DNA from: Dyella monticola
GTDB lineage: Bacteria; Pseudomonadota; Gammaproteobacteria; Xanthomonadales; Rhodanobacteraceae
NCBI RefSeq assembly: GCF_003363155.1
Contig: NZ_QRBE01000002.1
Coordinates: 503,753 to 567,752, forward strand
DNA: 64,000 bases
Direction of reading: 5' to 3'
A program made the position numbers and the translations under genes. Below are positions 41,381-50,480 of this stretch, piece after piece. Below the pieces are notes generated by a model, which saw nothing but the letters and a program-made list of their open reading frames with translations, did no database searches and was not told the origin of the DNA. How positions within the stretch are numbered: the first letter of the stretch is position 1; each line of letters opens with the position of its first letter.

Positions 41381-41977
41381 TTACTGTTGATTCGAGGTGC
41401 CGGCCGCGCTCGAAGCTGCAGCCGCAGAACTGGAGCTATACGCCGGCATCCCGCCTGGCAGCATATGGGGCAGATGCGCCTGGAGGTTTTCCGGGCGCAG
41501 GTGTTCGCGTACATCTGGCGGCATTTCGTGTTCCAGCCAGCCCGCCAGACTTTCGAACTGCGGCAGCAGCGTGGATTGCCGCCACATGGGCTGATGCGCG
41601 AACGAAGTCAGATTGACCAGGAACACCACCAGGGTTACCAGCAACACGCCGCGCGCAAAACCGAAAATCATGCCGAGCAGGCGATCCGTGCCACCCAAGC
41701 CCGTGCTGTCCACCAGCGCCTGGATCCCAAAGCGCACCAGCGCGCCAATGATCAGTACCGCGATGAAACAAAGACCATAGCCCACCAGCACGCGCAAGAT
41801 CGGCGTATGGATGGAGTGCTCGAAATGCATCGAGACCCCCGGCCCATACGTCCAGGCCACCCAGAACGCCGCGATCCATGTCACCAGTGCCAGTACCTCG
41901 GATATGAGGCCGCGCCACAGACCCACAAGGACCGAAAGTGCCAGTACCGCGATGATGATGAGGTCGACCGCGTTCAT
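41381..41977 (-). CDS. cvpA: CvpA family membrane protein
   Basis: CvpA is needed for colicin V production in E. coli and for resistance to bile or envelope stress in some bacteria; the mechanism is unclear. The 198-aa protein has four membrane helices (about residues 3-25, 28-48, 65-85 and 100-120). It includes ALSVLVGLWRGLISEV and LLGMIFGFARGVLLV, followed by an Ala/Ser-rich tail. It lies immediately upstream of purF, the classical order. Confidence 0.93.
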   Translation of the reverse strand: MNAVDLIIIAVLALSVLVGLWRGLISEVLALVTWIAAFWVAWTYGPGVSMHFEHSIHTPILRVLVGYGLCFIAVLIIGALVRFGIQALVDSTGLGGTDRLLGMIFGFARGVLLVTLVVFLVNLTSFAHQPMWRQSTLLPQFESLAGWLEHEMPPDVREHLRPENLQAHLPHMLPGGMPAYSSSSAAAASSAAGTSNQQ

Positions 41978-42000
41978 GCGTGGTTTCCGATCCGTTGAAT

Positions 42001-42954
42001 TCAGTTGGCGCTGACGATGTTGCCATCGATGCCGAGCTTGGCCTTGATCTGGTCGCGCAGCGATACCGCATCGCTACGCTGGGTCTGCGGACCGGCCCGC
42101 ACGCGCCACAGCTGCCTGCCGCCAGCGTTCACGGAATCCACAAAGCCATCGAAACCATTGGCGCGCAGCTTGTCGCGCAAGGCTAGCGCCTGGGCCTGAC
42201 TACCCATGGCCGCCACCTGCACGGCCCATGCGCCGGCCCGGACGGGCTTGCCCGCCTCCGGGGGAGGCACATCGCCCTGGGGCGTGGAGGCACCGCTTTC
42301 CAGGCGGGCCGGTACGCCAGGCACGGCTTGAGCGATCTTCAACCGCGCCGCCTCGGCCTGCGCCCGGGTTTCAAACGGCCCGGCACTCACCAGGGTGAGC
42401 GTCTTGCCTGCCCGCTGAATGGGTTGTGTCCGCACCGGGTATCCCATGGCACGCACCTTCTGCGCCAGGTGGCTGGCCCCTGCCGGCGCGTAGGCGCTCA
42501 GGTTGATGGCATAGATGCCGCGCGCCGCGGTTGCTGGCGGCAGATCCGAAGCAGGTGCCGGTGTGGGCTGCACCGGTGGCGGCGCGATGATCGGGCGACT
42601 GGCCGTGGTCACTGTCTTGGGTGGCGTGGCAGGAATCATCGGTTGCTGCGCAGGAACGAGCGGCGCTGTGGAGCTGGCCGCCGGCTGCTTGGAATCGCTT
42701 GCCACGTTCACAGGAGTCATGCCATCCGCATTCGGTGCCGCGGTGGTCGCGGGCGCCACGCTTGCCGCAGGGGCCGCGCCGGGACCGGAGAGACTCATGG
42801 TCTTGGTCTGCAGATCGCGATCAGGCGCCGGGGGAATTGCCAGGCTGACCGATTGATCGGTGTTCGTCGACGGCGTTTTGCTCGAAAAGAACATCGGCAC
42901 GAACAGGATGGCCAGCGCAACGAGTACGGCAGCTCCCAAGAGGCGTGTGTTCAA
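42001..42954 (-). CDS. SPOR-domain cell-division protein (DedD-like) with two SPOR repeats
   Basis: The 317-aa protein has an N-terminal membrane helix (about 5-23, VLVALAILFVPMFF). A long Pro/Ala/Thr-rich periplasmic linker and two tandem SPOR-like repeats follow (about 146-225 and 238-317; YAINLSAYAPAGASHL and WAVQVAAMGSQAQALALR). SPOR domains bind denuded septal peptidoglycan. E. coli DedD has one such domain. The start codon is TTG at 42954 with GGAG six bases upstream, and no ATG fits. It is part of the folC-cvpA-purF operon. Confidence 0.85.
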   Translation of the reverse strand: MNTRLLGAAVLVALAILFVPMFFSSKTPSTNTDQSVSLAIPPAPDRDLQTKTMSLSGPGAAPAASVAPATTAAPNADGMTPVNVASDSKQPAASSTAPLVPAQQPMIPATPPKTVTTASRPIIAPPPVQPTPAPASDLPPATAARGIYAINLSAYAPAGASHLAQKVRAMGYPVRTQPIQRAGKTLTLVSAGPFETRAQAEAARLKIAQAVPGVPARLESGASTPQGDVPPPEAGKPVRAGAWAVQVAAMGSQAQALALRDKLRANGFDGFVDSVNAGGRQLWRVRAGPQTQRSDAVSLRDQIKAKLGIDGNIVSAN

Positions 42955-43026
42955 GATGGACTCCAGACAACCAGCTTGTGCGTGACGCGGCGATTATACC
43001 TGCCCCGGCTGCTCTACAGGCCCTAC

Positions 43027-44298
43027 TCAGCGGTTCGATAGCTGCAGCACCGCCGAGGCCACGAAAAACGAGCCGAACGCAAGAATGCGATCACCACGCC
43101 TGGCCGCTGAACGCGCGGCTGCAAGCGCTTGCAGCACATCGTCATAGGTGTCGAAACTGGCGTGCGGCAACACCTGGCGCATCACACCGGCGAGCACGCT
43201 GGAGGAAAGACCGCGCGGGGTATCGCCATCCAGGCTGGCCAGATACCAATGCGCAATGCGCGCACCGAGCGCGGTCATCACGCCGCCCACGTCCTTATCG
43301 GAGAGCGCACCGTAGACGGCGCGTACACGGCCGTCGGGTTGCGTATCTAGCCACTCGGCCAATGCGCGTGCGGCCTGTGGATTGTGTCCCACATCCACGA
43401 CCAGCAGTGGATCGCCACCCAGCGACTGCAGGCGCGCGGGTGCGCGTGGAAACTGCATACCCAATTCGGCAATACGTTGCAGTTCCCCGGGATTGACCAT
43501 GCCCATGGCGTGCAAGACGGCAATCGCTGCCGAAGCATTGGCGTATTGCACGGGCGCGCAGAGCTCAGGTGCAGGCAGGTTGAGCACCGTGCCGTCGCGA
43601 TGGTGCCAACGCCAATGATGCGCTTCGCGTTCGATGTAGAAATCGTGGCCCGCTCGCCGGATCAATGCACCTTGTGCGGCCAACGCTTCCAGCAAACCCT
43701 TCGGCGGCTCGGCTTCGCCCACGATCGCCACGCGATCGCGACGCGCAATGCCGGCCTTTTCCCGTCCGATGCTGTCGCGATCGGGTCCCAGCCACTCCAC
43801 GTGATCCAGATCCACGGTCGTGACGATCACCGCATCGGCGTCGATCAGATTGACAGCGTCCAGGCGCCCGCCAAGCCCAACCTCCAACACGGCCACATCC
43901 AGATCCGCTTGCGACATCAGATCGAACGCGGCCAACGTGCCGAATTCAAAATAGGTGAGCGAGATGTCACCGCGTGCCAGCTCGATACGCTCGAAGCTTT
44001 CCATCAGCACGCCATCGTCGACATCGACCCCGGCGATGCGAATGCGCTCGTTGTATCGAATCAGATGCGGCGAGGTATAGCAGCCAACGCGCTTGCCCAC
44101 CCCTGCCAACATCGCTTCAAGAAACGCGACGGTGGAACCCTTCCCGTTGGTGCCACCCACCGTGATGACTTGCCGTGCGATCTTCGGGGTGCCCAGGCGC
44201 TGCCATACGGCATGCACCCGTTCCAGCCCCAAATCCACGCCCAGCGCATGGATGCGTTGCTGATAATCCAACCATTCGGCAAGAGTCGAAAATTTCAC
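43027..44298 (-). CDS. folC: Dihydrofolate synthase / folylpolyglutamate synthase
   Basis: FolC adds glutamate to dihydropteroate and further glutamates to folates. The 423-aa Mur-ligase family protein has the P-loop VGGTNGKGSTVAF, the segment DLDHVEWLGPDRDSIGREKAG, and VVDVGHNPQAARAL in the C-terminal domain. It starts with a GTG at 44298. It leads the folC-SPOR-cvpA-purF operon; accD, often upstream in related genomes, is not there. Confidence 0.96.
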   Translation of the reverse strand: MKFSTLAEWLDYQQRIHALGVDLGLERVHAVWQRLGTPKIARQVITVGGTNGKGSTVAFLEAMLAGVGKRVGCYTSPHLIRYNERIRIAGVDVDDGVLMESFERIELARGDISLTYFEFGTLAAFDLMSQADLDVAVLEVGLGGRLDAVNLIDADAVIVTTVDLDHVEWLGPDRDSIGREKAGIARRDRVAIVGEAEPPKGLLEALAAQGALIRRAGHDFYIEREAHHWRWHHRDGTVLNLPAPELCAPVQYANASAAIAVLHAMGMVNPGELQRIAELGMQFPRAPARLQSLGGDPLLVVDVGHNPQAARALAEWLDTQPDGRVRAVYGALSDKDVGGVMTALGARIAHWYLASLDGDTPRGLSSSVLAGVMRQVLPHASFDTYDDVLQALAAARSAARRGDRILAFGSFFVASAVLQLSNR

Positions 44299-44414
44299 GC
44301 GCGGCTCCAGGTTCGGGCTCGCGAACCATAAAGGCAGCCGCGTTTACGCACAATCCTTCTATCGATCTATAGGCACGGCTTCCTCACCCCCGAACTGGCG
44401 AGGAAGCGCGCGCT

Positions 44415-44564
44415 TCAATGCATGACGTGGAATGCCCAGTACATCGCGAATGCCGTCCAGAACATGCGCTTCAACGCCTTCCCCGCCAGAAAGGCGGCCA
44501 GCAGGGCGATCAACCAGGGCATGTATTTGTCGAGCGTGCTGCGTGTGTCGTTTGCGATCAGCAT
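44415..44564 (-). CDS. Small (49-aa) membrane protein
   Basis: A short ORF reads MLIANDTRSTLDKYMPWL, then a hydrophobic helix (about residues 16-31), the basic GKALKRM, and an aromatic-rich end (FWTAFAMYWAFHVMH). GGAGG lies nine bases before the ATG. It sits between the slipin gene and folC on the same strand. The amphipathic composition and good ribosome site make a real small protein likely. No function is known to me. Confidence 0.65.
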   Translation of the reverse strand: MLIANDTRSTLDKYMPWLIALLAAFLAGKALKRMFWTAFAMYWAFHVMH

Positions 44565-44655
44565 GGCTTAAGTCCTCCCGTCTTGGTAAGGACATCATCC
44601 GTTTTGGTCGCACGGGGCAACAGGCGCAGGCGTCATCGACCGCACCTGACACCCG

Positions 44656-45405
44656 TCATGCGCCCCTGTCCAGCAGCGGCTTGACCAGATCCAGCGGGAG
44701 CGGGAACACGATCGTGCTGGATTGGCCGCTGTTGGACATGCTTACCAGGGTCTGCAGATAACGTAGCTGCAGCGCCTGCGGTTCCTGCGCCAGCAGGCCA
44801 GCGGCATCGCGCAGCTTTTCGGCGGCCTGCAGTTCGCCATCGGCGTGAATCACCTTCGCACGACGTTCACGCTCGGCCTCCGCCTGGCGGGCGATCGCGC
44901 GCACCATGGTTTCGTTGAGATCCACATCCTTGATCTCGACGTTGGTGATCTTGATACCCCAAGGGTCAGTCGCCTCGTCCAGGATCTGCTGCAGGCTGTG
45001 ATTGATGGAGTCGCGCTGCGAAAGAATTTCATCCAGTTCATGCTGGCCAAGCACCGAGCGCAGGCGCGTCTGCGCCAGCTGGCTGGTGGCCTGATAGAAA
45101 TCGGCCACCTTCAATACCGATTTATCCGGTTCCATCACGCGGAAATACACCACGGCGTTGACGCGCACGGAAACATTGTCGCGGGAGATCACGTCCTGCG
45201 GCGGCACATCCATGACGGTCACACGCAAGTCCACGCGCGTCATGCGCTGCACGATCGGCACGAGAACAACCAGCCCCGGCCCTTTGGTACCGGTGTATCG
45301 CCCCAGTGTCAGCACCACGCCGCGCTGGTATTCCGGCAACACCTTGATCGACGACGAAAGCAGCATGATCACGACGATCACGATAACGCCAACAAAACCG
45401 ATCAT
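44656..45405 (-). CDS. Slipin (SPFH/stomatin-like) membrane protein
   Basis: The 249-aa protein has an N-terminal membrane hairpin or helix (residues 1-18) and an SPFH/band 7 domain ([35 protein letters not shown]). A coiled coil follows ([20 protein letters not shown]). Slipins form membrane oligomers and pair with NfeD proteases. The gene overlaps the nfeD gene by four bases, the expected slipin-NfeD operon. Confidence 0.93.
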   Translation of the reverse strand: MIGFVGVIVIVVIMLLSSSIKVLPEYQRGVVLTLGRYTGTKGPGLVVLVPIVQRMTRVDLRVTVMDVPPQDVISRDNVSVRVNAVVYFRVMEPDKSVLKVADFYQATSQLAQTRLRSVLGQHELDEILSQRDSINHSLQQILDEATDPWGIKITNVEIKDVDLNETMVRAIARQAEAERERRAKVIHADGELQAAEKLRDAAGLLAQEPQALQLRYLQTLVSMSNSGQSSTIVFPLPLDLVKPLLDRGA

Positions 45406-46808
45406 GAGGATTCTCCTTCGCGCACATGCGTGGCAATGATCCGCAACAGCAACCCCTGGCGGCCAATGACCCGCACACGCGCACCGGCGGGAAGCGCCGC
45501 CTCGCTTTGCACACGCCAGCGCTCACCGCCGATGCGTGCCCAACCTTCACCGCCCGCCGCGATCGCCTGCAGCAATTCGCCGGTATCCTGCAGCATCTGA
45601 TCGTCGCCGTTAAACGCGCGCGCACGACGCGCGCGCATCACCAAGCGCAACAGCAGGAGCAGGATCACCATGGCACAGAAGGCAATCCCGGCAATGACAC
45701 CCAGGTTCACCGCATAGCCGGGTACGTCTGTACGGAACAGCATGACCGAACCCAGCACGAAGGCGATCACGCCACCCACGCCAAGCACGCCCGCGGTGGA
45801 TACGAACACCTCCGTCAGCAGCAACATGACGCCTAGCAGCATCAAAATCAGCCCCGCATAACTCACCGGCAGCAACTGCAGCGCATACAAGCCGACCAGC
45901 AGACAGATGCCGCCGGTGACGCCGGGATAAAACGATCCCGGATGAAAGGCTTCCAGTATGAGTCCATAGATGCCGGCCAGAAGCAGCACATAGGCAATGG
46001 TGGGATTGGTGATGACGCCCAGAAAGCGCGCGCGCCAGTTCGGCAGATAATCGCGCACTGGCAGGCCGCGCAGCGAAAGCTTGACCGTCGCGCCATCCAC
46101 GCGCACGGTGCGTCCATCCGCTTGCATCAGTACCGCCGTGGTATCGGCCGCAATGAAATCGACCACGTGCTGCGCAACCGCTTCGTCCGCGGTAAGCGTG
46201 GCGGCACCGCGCACAGCCTGTTCTGCCCACGTGGCATTGCGCCCATGCATTTGCGCCAAGGAACGAATGGTGGCGATGGCGTCGTTAAGTATCTTGTTGT
46301 TTTCGGCATCCGATGCCGCATCGCCGCCATTTTTGTCGCTGGATTTGCTCGATGCCGGGGCAATGTTATTCAACGGCGATGGCATGGGTGTACGGCCGCC
46401 GATGTCCACCGGCGTGGCGGCACCCAGATGGGTGGCCGGCGCCATGGCGGCAATCGGACATGCATAGAGGATGTACGTGCCCGCTGAGGCGGCACGCGCA
46501 CCGCCCGGCGCCACATAGCCCAACACCGGAATTTTCGACGCGAGAATGGCGGCGATAATGTCGCGCATCGAATCGAGCAATCCGCCGGGCGTATCCATTT
46601 GCAGCACGACGGCTTTCGCACCGTCGTCGTTGGCATGCGCGATGGCGCTGTCGACATATTCGGCGGTCGCCGGCCCGATCGGTCCGGTCAATTGGATACG
46701 CGCGACAAAGGCATCGCCGGTAGCCGCTTCAGCGGTTGGGCGCGCCCAAGCCAATGACAGCACGATGCCGGCAATGACGCCCCAGACAATCCAGCCCTTT
46801 CGTGACAT
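45402..46808 (-). CDS. NfeD family membrane-bound serine protease
   Basis: The 468-aa protein has a signal or membrane helix (about 5-25), a ClpP-like protease domain (about 30-240), four to five membrane helices (about 255-390) and a C-terminal NfeD OB-fold. Motifs are [14 protein letters not shown] and the Ser in [11 protein letters not shown]; the catalytic Lys should follow in [11 protein letters not shown] and beyond. In archaeal homologues it cleaves the C-terminus of the partner stomatin. The start at 46808 suits the signal; the frame opens to 46853. Confidence 0.9.
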   Translation of the reverse strand: MSRKGWIVWGVIAGIVLSLAWARPTAEAATGDAFVARIQLTGPIGPATAEYVDSAIAHANDDGAKAVVLQMDTPGGLLDSMRDIIAAILASKIPVLGYVAPGGARAASAGTYILYACPIAAMAPATHLGAATPVDIGGRTPMPSPLNNIAPASSKSSDKNGGDAASDAENNKILNDAIATIRSLAQMHGRNATWAEQAVRGAATLTADEAVAQHVVDFIAADTTAVLMQADGRTVRVDGATVKLSLRGLPVRDYLPNWRARFLGVITNPTIAYVLLLAGIYGLILEAFHPGSFYPGVTGGICLLVGLYALQLLPVSYAGLILMLLGVMLLLTEVFVSTAGVLGVGGVIAFVLGSVMLFRTDVPGYAVNLGVIAGIAFCAMVILLLLLRLVMRARRARAFNGDDQMLQDTGELLQAIAAGGEGWARIGGERWRVQSEAALPAGARVRVIGRQGLLLRIIATHVREGESS

Positions 46809-46928
46809 GAGCGTGGCCTCCCGGCCGACATGGTCACCACGCAGCCGTCGCATACAGTGGCTGCGGCAGGCATATTACGCTGATGCGCGTTGCGCCGTTG
46901 TGGTTCGCGCCTTTAGCTGGAGAAGGCG

Positions 46929-48593
46929 TCAGTGCCCGACGTAGTTCACGCGCCAGACCGAATTGGATCCATCATCGGTCACCAGCAGCGAACCATCCGG
47001 CGCGGTGGTCAAGCTCACCGGACGACCCCACACGCGCCCATCCGGCAACACGAAACCCGTAAGGAAGTCCTGGTATTCCCCGCTCGCCTTGGCGGTATGG
47101 TGGCGCGGTATGCGAATCACCTCGTAACCCACGCGTGTCGCTTTGTTCCAGGAACCATGCTCGGCGGCGAACAGGTCGCCCTGATATTGCGCGGGGAAGT
47201 GATCGGCTTCGTAGAACGTGATCTGCAGCGATGCATTGTGCGGCTGCAGGATAACGTCCGGCGTAATCACCTTGCTTTGCAGTTCCGGATGCTTGCCCGC
47301 ATGGCGCGGATCCTGATGACCGCCCATATACCACCACGGCCATCCGTAAAAGCCACCTTCGCGCACGGACGTGATGTAGTCCGGCACGAGATTGTCGCCC
47401 AGCCCATCGCGCTCGTTGACGGTGGTCCAGAGCTGCCCATTCTTAGGGTCGATGGCAATGCCCGACGGATTGCGTATGCCCCATGCATAAATGCGCCTGT
47501 TCGAACCATCCGGATTGAACGCCAGAATGTTCGCGCGATATTTTTCTGCGGGCGAGGTATCCGGATCGTTGACGTTCGAAGCCGAACCCACCGCCACGAA
47601 CATGACTTTATTGTCCAGCGAAAAGGCGACATCCCGCGTCCAATGCCCTTCGCCGTGCGGCAGATCCGCAATGTGTTCGGCGGGACCGCGCGCCTTCAAA
47701 TCACCATTGCGATACGGGAAGCGCACCACCTCATCGGTATCGCCCACGTAAACCCACTGCGGATTCGGCCCCACGGGATAGAAGGCAATGCCGTAAGGCC
47801 GATTCAAATGCGTTGCGAACACCGCGGTTTGCGCGGGCTTTCCAGCCGCGGTCATGCCGCGATAAATACGAATTTGGCCGCTTCCGCTTTCAGCAAGAAA
47901 AATATCGCCGTTGGGCGCGGTGCGAATCACACGCGGTGTATCCAACCCTTCCGCGTAAAGATTGACTTTGAAACCTGGTGGCGCCTTGGGCAGCGCACCC
48001 TCGGGTCGCGGTGCCATTTCCGGTGCATTGCTCGCCGAATGGGTGGTGTACGGCGGTGGCAGATCGTTCAGCGTGATCTTGCGCGTCTTGCCCGGTTCTT
48101 CGTAACGGAAATCGGTAAATGGCGGAGTGGGTGGCGGCGTGTTGACCGGCGAACCGGCGGCAGCGCTCTGCTCGATCGCGACCGGCTTGGCCGTAGGCAG
48201 CACCTTCAGATAAGCCACAATCTGCCAGCGCTCTTTTTCCGAAAGACTTGCCCACGACGGCATGCCATTGGCAACCGCGCCTTTGGTGATAAACCAGAAC
48301 AGCGCACCTTCCGTCGCCTGCTGCGTGGGCCCTTGCGCCAGCGCCGGAATATTGCCGGTGCCCTGCCCCGAAACGCCGTGACAACTTGCGCAATGCATCG
48401 CGTACAGCGCACCGCCGGCATGAATGGCCGTCGGCTGAGCATGGTATGGGTTGGCGACGGCCGACGCCGTACCCGGTGCACCATGGAATGTATCGGATGT
48501 CTGTGCGAACGCGACCGGAAGGCCAAGGCATATCGCCAGGGCAACACACACCACACGGGGTGATATCGACAACACGAACGCATGCTTCGTCAT
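46929..48593 (-). CDS. Cytochrome c-fused sorbosone dehydrogenase-like (GSDH) protein
   Basis: The 554-aa exported protein has a signal peptide (cleavage near VAFA-QT). A class I cytochrome c domain follows (haem site Cys68-Ala-Ser-Cys71-His72; likely Met ligand in NGMPSW). The rest is a six-bladed beta-propeller of the glucose/sorbosone dehydrogenase type (about 205-554). Propeller motifs include LNRPYGIAFYP, WGIRNPSGIAIDP and AEHGSWNKATRVGYEV. Such enzymes oxidise sugars or aldoses in the periplasm, often with PQQ, and the fused cytochrome could pass electrons to the chain. Substrate is unknown and no PQQ synthesis gene is in view. Confidence 0.88.
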   Translation of the reverse strand: MTKHAFVLSISPRVVCVALAICLGLPVAFAQTSDTFHGAPGTASAVANPYHAQPTAIHAGGALYAMHCASCHGVSGQGTGNIPALAQGPTQQATEGALFWFITKGAVANGMPSWASLSEKERWQIVAYLKVLPTAKPVAIEQSAAAGSPVNTPPPTPPFTDFRYEEPGKTRKITLNDLPPPYTTHSASNAPEMAPRPEGALPKAPPGFKVNLYAEGLDTPRVIRTAPNGDIFLAESGSGQIRIYRGMTAAGKPAQTAVFATHLNRPYGIAFYPVGPNPQWVYVGDTDEVVRFPYRNGDLKARGPAEHIADLPHGEGHWTRDVAFSLDNKVMFVAVGSASNVNDPDTSPAEKYRANILAFNPDGSNRRIYAWGIRNPSGIAIDPKNGQLWTTVNERDGLGDNLVPDYITSVREGGFYGWPWWYMGGHQDPRHAGKHPELQSKVITPDVILQPHNASLQITFYEADHFPAQYQGDLFAAEHGSWNKATRVGYEVIRIPRHHTAKASGEYQDFLTGFVLPDGRVWGRPVSLTTAPDGSLLVTDDGSNSVWRVNYVGH

Positions 48594-48616
48594 GGCCGCC
48601 TCTGATCGCGATCAAC

Positions 48617-48647
48617 GGATAATGGTGCGTTATCCCGTATCGGATAA
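48617..48647. promoter_or_regulatory. Inverted GGATAA sites upstream of the dehydrogenase gene
   Basis: GGATAA-TGGTGCG-TTATCC (48617-48635) forms a perfect dyad, and a third GGATAA follows at 48642-48647. The array begins 24 bases upstream of the start codon at 48593, so it could be an operator. No regulator gene is adjacent. Confidence 0.35.
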
Positions 48648-48738
48648 ACGCATCGCGGGTATTGTCAGACCATTACCGTTGCAGAGGGAAGCACGATGCT
48701 GCCGAAAAACTGCCGAATCCCCTCACCCCTGCCAGAGG

Positions 48739-48963
48739 TCATGCTTCGGAATCGTCATCGGGCTCCACGTCAATTTCACGGAAGTAGCGGTCGATCAGGT
48801 TGCGAGCCTCTGCTTCCCAACGCGCGCCGCCACCGCCGGTCACGCTATGACGGCGCGGCTCATCCGGAAAATCGATGACACCGCTGCGCGAATCGGCGCC
48901 TCCGTCATACTCGTGTGTGAACTTGATACCGCGGTACTCGCCCCATTGCTGATCGGAACTCAT
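48739..48963 (-). CDS. Small acidic hypothetical protein
   Basis: The 74-aa product starts MSSDQQWGEYRGIKF and ends with an acidic tail (DVEPDDDSEA). It contains WEAEARNLIDRYFREID. There are no membrane segments or signal. I do not recognise it. Codon usage and its ATG look reasonable for a real soluble protein. Confidence 0.55.
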   Translation of the reverse strand: MSSDQQWGEYRGIKFTHEYDGGADSRSGVIDFPDEPRRHSVTGGGGARWEAEARNLIDRYFREIDVEPDDDSEA

Positions 48964-49043
48964 GCGCTACATACCTGCCGTTGGCTATGCGTCAGCGCGC
49001 AAGTGTAAGAGAACGGCGCGCCAGGGCGCAGTATGACGAACGA

Positions 49044-49463
49044 TCAGGCCGCCCTCGCACGTACCTTTGTGTCGCCGGGCGCCACCGATCGACGGTGAGA
49101 AATCGACACGCTCAGCACACCCAGTGCAATACCGATCAGCGCCAGAGCCAGCCCGCAAGGCACTTGCGACAGCAGGCGCGCCAGCTTGGCGGCGCCGTAC
49201 CAGGAATGCGGATTGGTGACGAACGCGCACGCGCCCGGGCAAACGCCATGAACCCAGGCCATAACGGGCGGCTGATGGGTCCAATAGCCGTCGTGCAGCC
49301 ATTTGAGGCCCTGAAAGCCGAGCCACAGCACCGATGCCATGTTCAGCATCACGGCAGCCAGCCATAGCGAAAAGGCCACCACTTCCCGTACCACGTCCCC
49401 CAGGCGCTTTATCGTCATCGTCACGTACCTGCCAAGCTGCGGCATGAATGCACGCAAGCTCAT
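49044..49463 (-). CDS. Hypothetical membrane protein
   Basis: The 139-aa frame has two strong hydrophobic segments (about residues 27-50, VVAFSLWLAAVMLNMASVLW, and 100-120, LALALIGIALGVLSV). Between them is a loop with two Cys (VCPGACAF), and the tail is basic. The start is uncertain: ATG at 49463, or the later ATG at 49418 (MTIKRL). The family is not recognised. Confidence 0.55.
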   Translation of the reverse strand: MSLRAFMPQLGRYVTMTIKRLGDVVREVVAFSLWLAAVMLNMASVLWLGFQGLKWLHDGYWTHQPPVMAWVHGVCPGACAFVTNPHSWYGAAKLARLLSQVPCGLALALIGIALGVLSVSISHRRSVAPGDTKVRARAA

Positions 49464-49528
49464 GCATATCTCGTGCCCGGCTGGCGGTCATGGTATCGCT
49501 TGCCAGGGCCGTGCTAATGGTGACCGTG

Positions 49529-49735
49529 CTAATGATGATTGCAGCGGTAAAGCGCCTGGCTGCGCGCCTGATCGTATTCGGACTGAGTCATGGCGCCCGT
49601 ATTGAGCGCATTTTGAAGATCGGTCATTTGCTTGCCGCAGGAATCCTCGTTCTTGACGACAGTCTTCGATCCGCCGCACGCGGCAACGCTCATGCAGAAC
49701 GCCACCATCATGGTTGCGAGCATTGACTTGATCAT
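49529..49735 (-). CDS. Small lipoprotein with a SHOCT-like tail
   Basis: The 68-aa product starts at 49735 with a signal peptide ending in the lipobox VAAC. A short mature part follows: an oxidisable Cys pair and a helix DLQNALNTGAMTQSEYDQ, reminiscent of the short helical SHOCT motif. It is probably anchored to a membrane. No function is known. Confidence 0.6.
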   Translation of the reverse strand: MIKSMLATMMVAFCMSVAACGGSKTVVKNEDSCGKQMTDLQNALNTGAMTQSEYDQARSQALYRCNHH

Positions 49736-49955
49736 GTCACGCACCCTAGTTGGCTATTGGTGAGCGTGATGGTATCGGCCGCCGCCGAATCTCCGCTGAC
49801 CACAAAACAGGCTCATGCGCGCGCTTCACGCAGATATGACCGTCGCTCGACACATCCGTGCCTTTTCCCTTAAGTCGGCGACAAAACGGCCGATACCGCT
49901 GCTGAACCTCATCAGCATCCGAGGTTTCGCACCATGGTCCAGAAGGGGAACTGTC

Positions 49956-50141
49956 ATGAACCTATCGGTAGTCGAAGAACTGATGCTGCACAACCTCTCC
50001 TGCTCTCAATGCCGTGCTGGCGAACCATGCCTGGTCGCCGAGCACATTGAAGACAGCTGGCCGCGCCGGGTGGCGCTGGAAGCGGCGATGAGCATTCGCC
50101 AGATCTCCACGCTCGATGAAGCACCGCACGTAGTGGCGTGA
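49956..50141 (+). CDS. Small Cys-containing hypothetical protein
   Basis: The ATG at 49956 follows a good AAGGGG ribosome site. It encodes 61 aa starting MNLSVVEELMLHNLSCSQCR, with a CSQCRAGEPC motif that could bind a metal or be redox-active. A helical C-terminus follows. The same frame is open from 49815, but the upstream codons lack a matching ribosome site. It lies in a region of small genes on the opposite strand. Confidence 0.5.
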   Translation: MNLSVVEELMLHNLSCSQCRAGEPCLVAEHIEDSWPRRVALEAAMSIRQISTLDEAPHVVA

Positions 50142-50198
50142 ACCTTTGCGATCGCAATAAACGTAATCGCTTTTGTTACTGCAGAGCGAGTGCTTCGA

Positions 50199-50480
50199 TC
50201 AAGGTGACTTGTGCGTGATCTCACGCGCTTGCCGGCGTACGCGCGCGCTGCGCGTAATACCATAAATGCCGATCAACAGCCATGCCACCTGCATGAAGAA
50301 TGCCGGCGCATTGAATGCACCAAACACCAGCGACAGCATCACGCCGGCTGCACCCAGCACATTCATGAGCTGATAGATCAAGCCATTGCCATGCAGCTTA
50401 TGCGCCTGCAGCAGCAGGTAGGCCAGTAATACGAGCACCACGCCAATGTAGCCGGCCCAATCGTGCCAGGTGACCGTCAT
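50199..50480 (-). CDS. Small integral membrane protein (CBU_0592-like)
   Basis: The 93-aa protein has three helices: WAGYIGVVLVLLAYLLLQ, LIYQLMNVLGAAGVMLSLV, and AFFMQVAWLLIGIYGITRS. It resembles the CBU_0592 family of conserved small membrane proteins, with no known function. Its start overlaps the rlmB stop by four bases, so it is the last gene of the rnr-rlmB operon. Confidence 0.78.
   Translation of the reverse strand: MTVTWHDWAGYIGVVLVLLAYLLLQAHKLHGNGLIYQLMNVLGAAGVMLSLVFGAFNAPAFFMQVAWLLIGIYGITRSARVRRQAREITHKSP

Noticed and set aside
44359..44652. 97-aa minus-strand ORF upstream of folC
   Set aside because: It is a different frame over the 49-aa membrane protein and lacks a ribosome site; the 49-aa frame has both a ribosome site and sensible composition.
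46932..48563. 543-aa plus-strand ORF opposite the dehydrogenase fusion
   Set aside because: It is an antisense shadow with His/Arg-rich, family-free sequence; the minus-strand gene has clear motifs.
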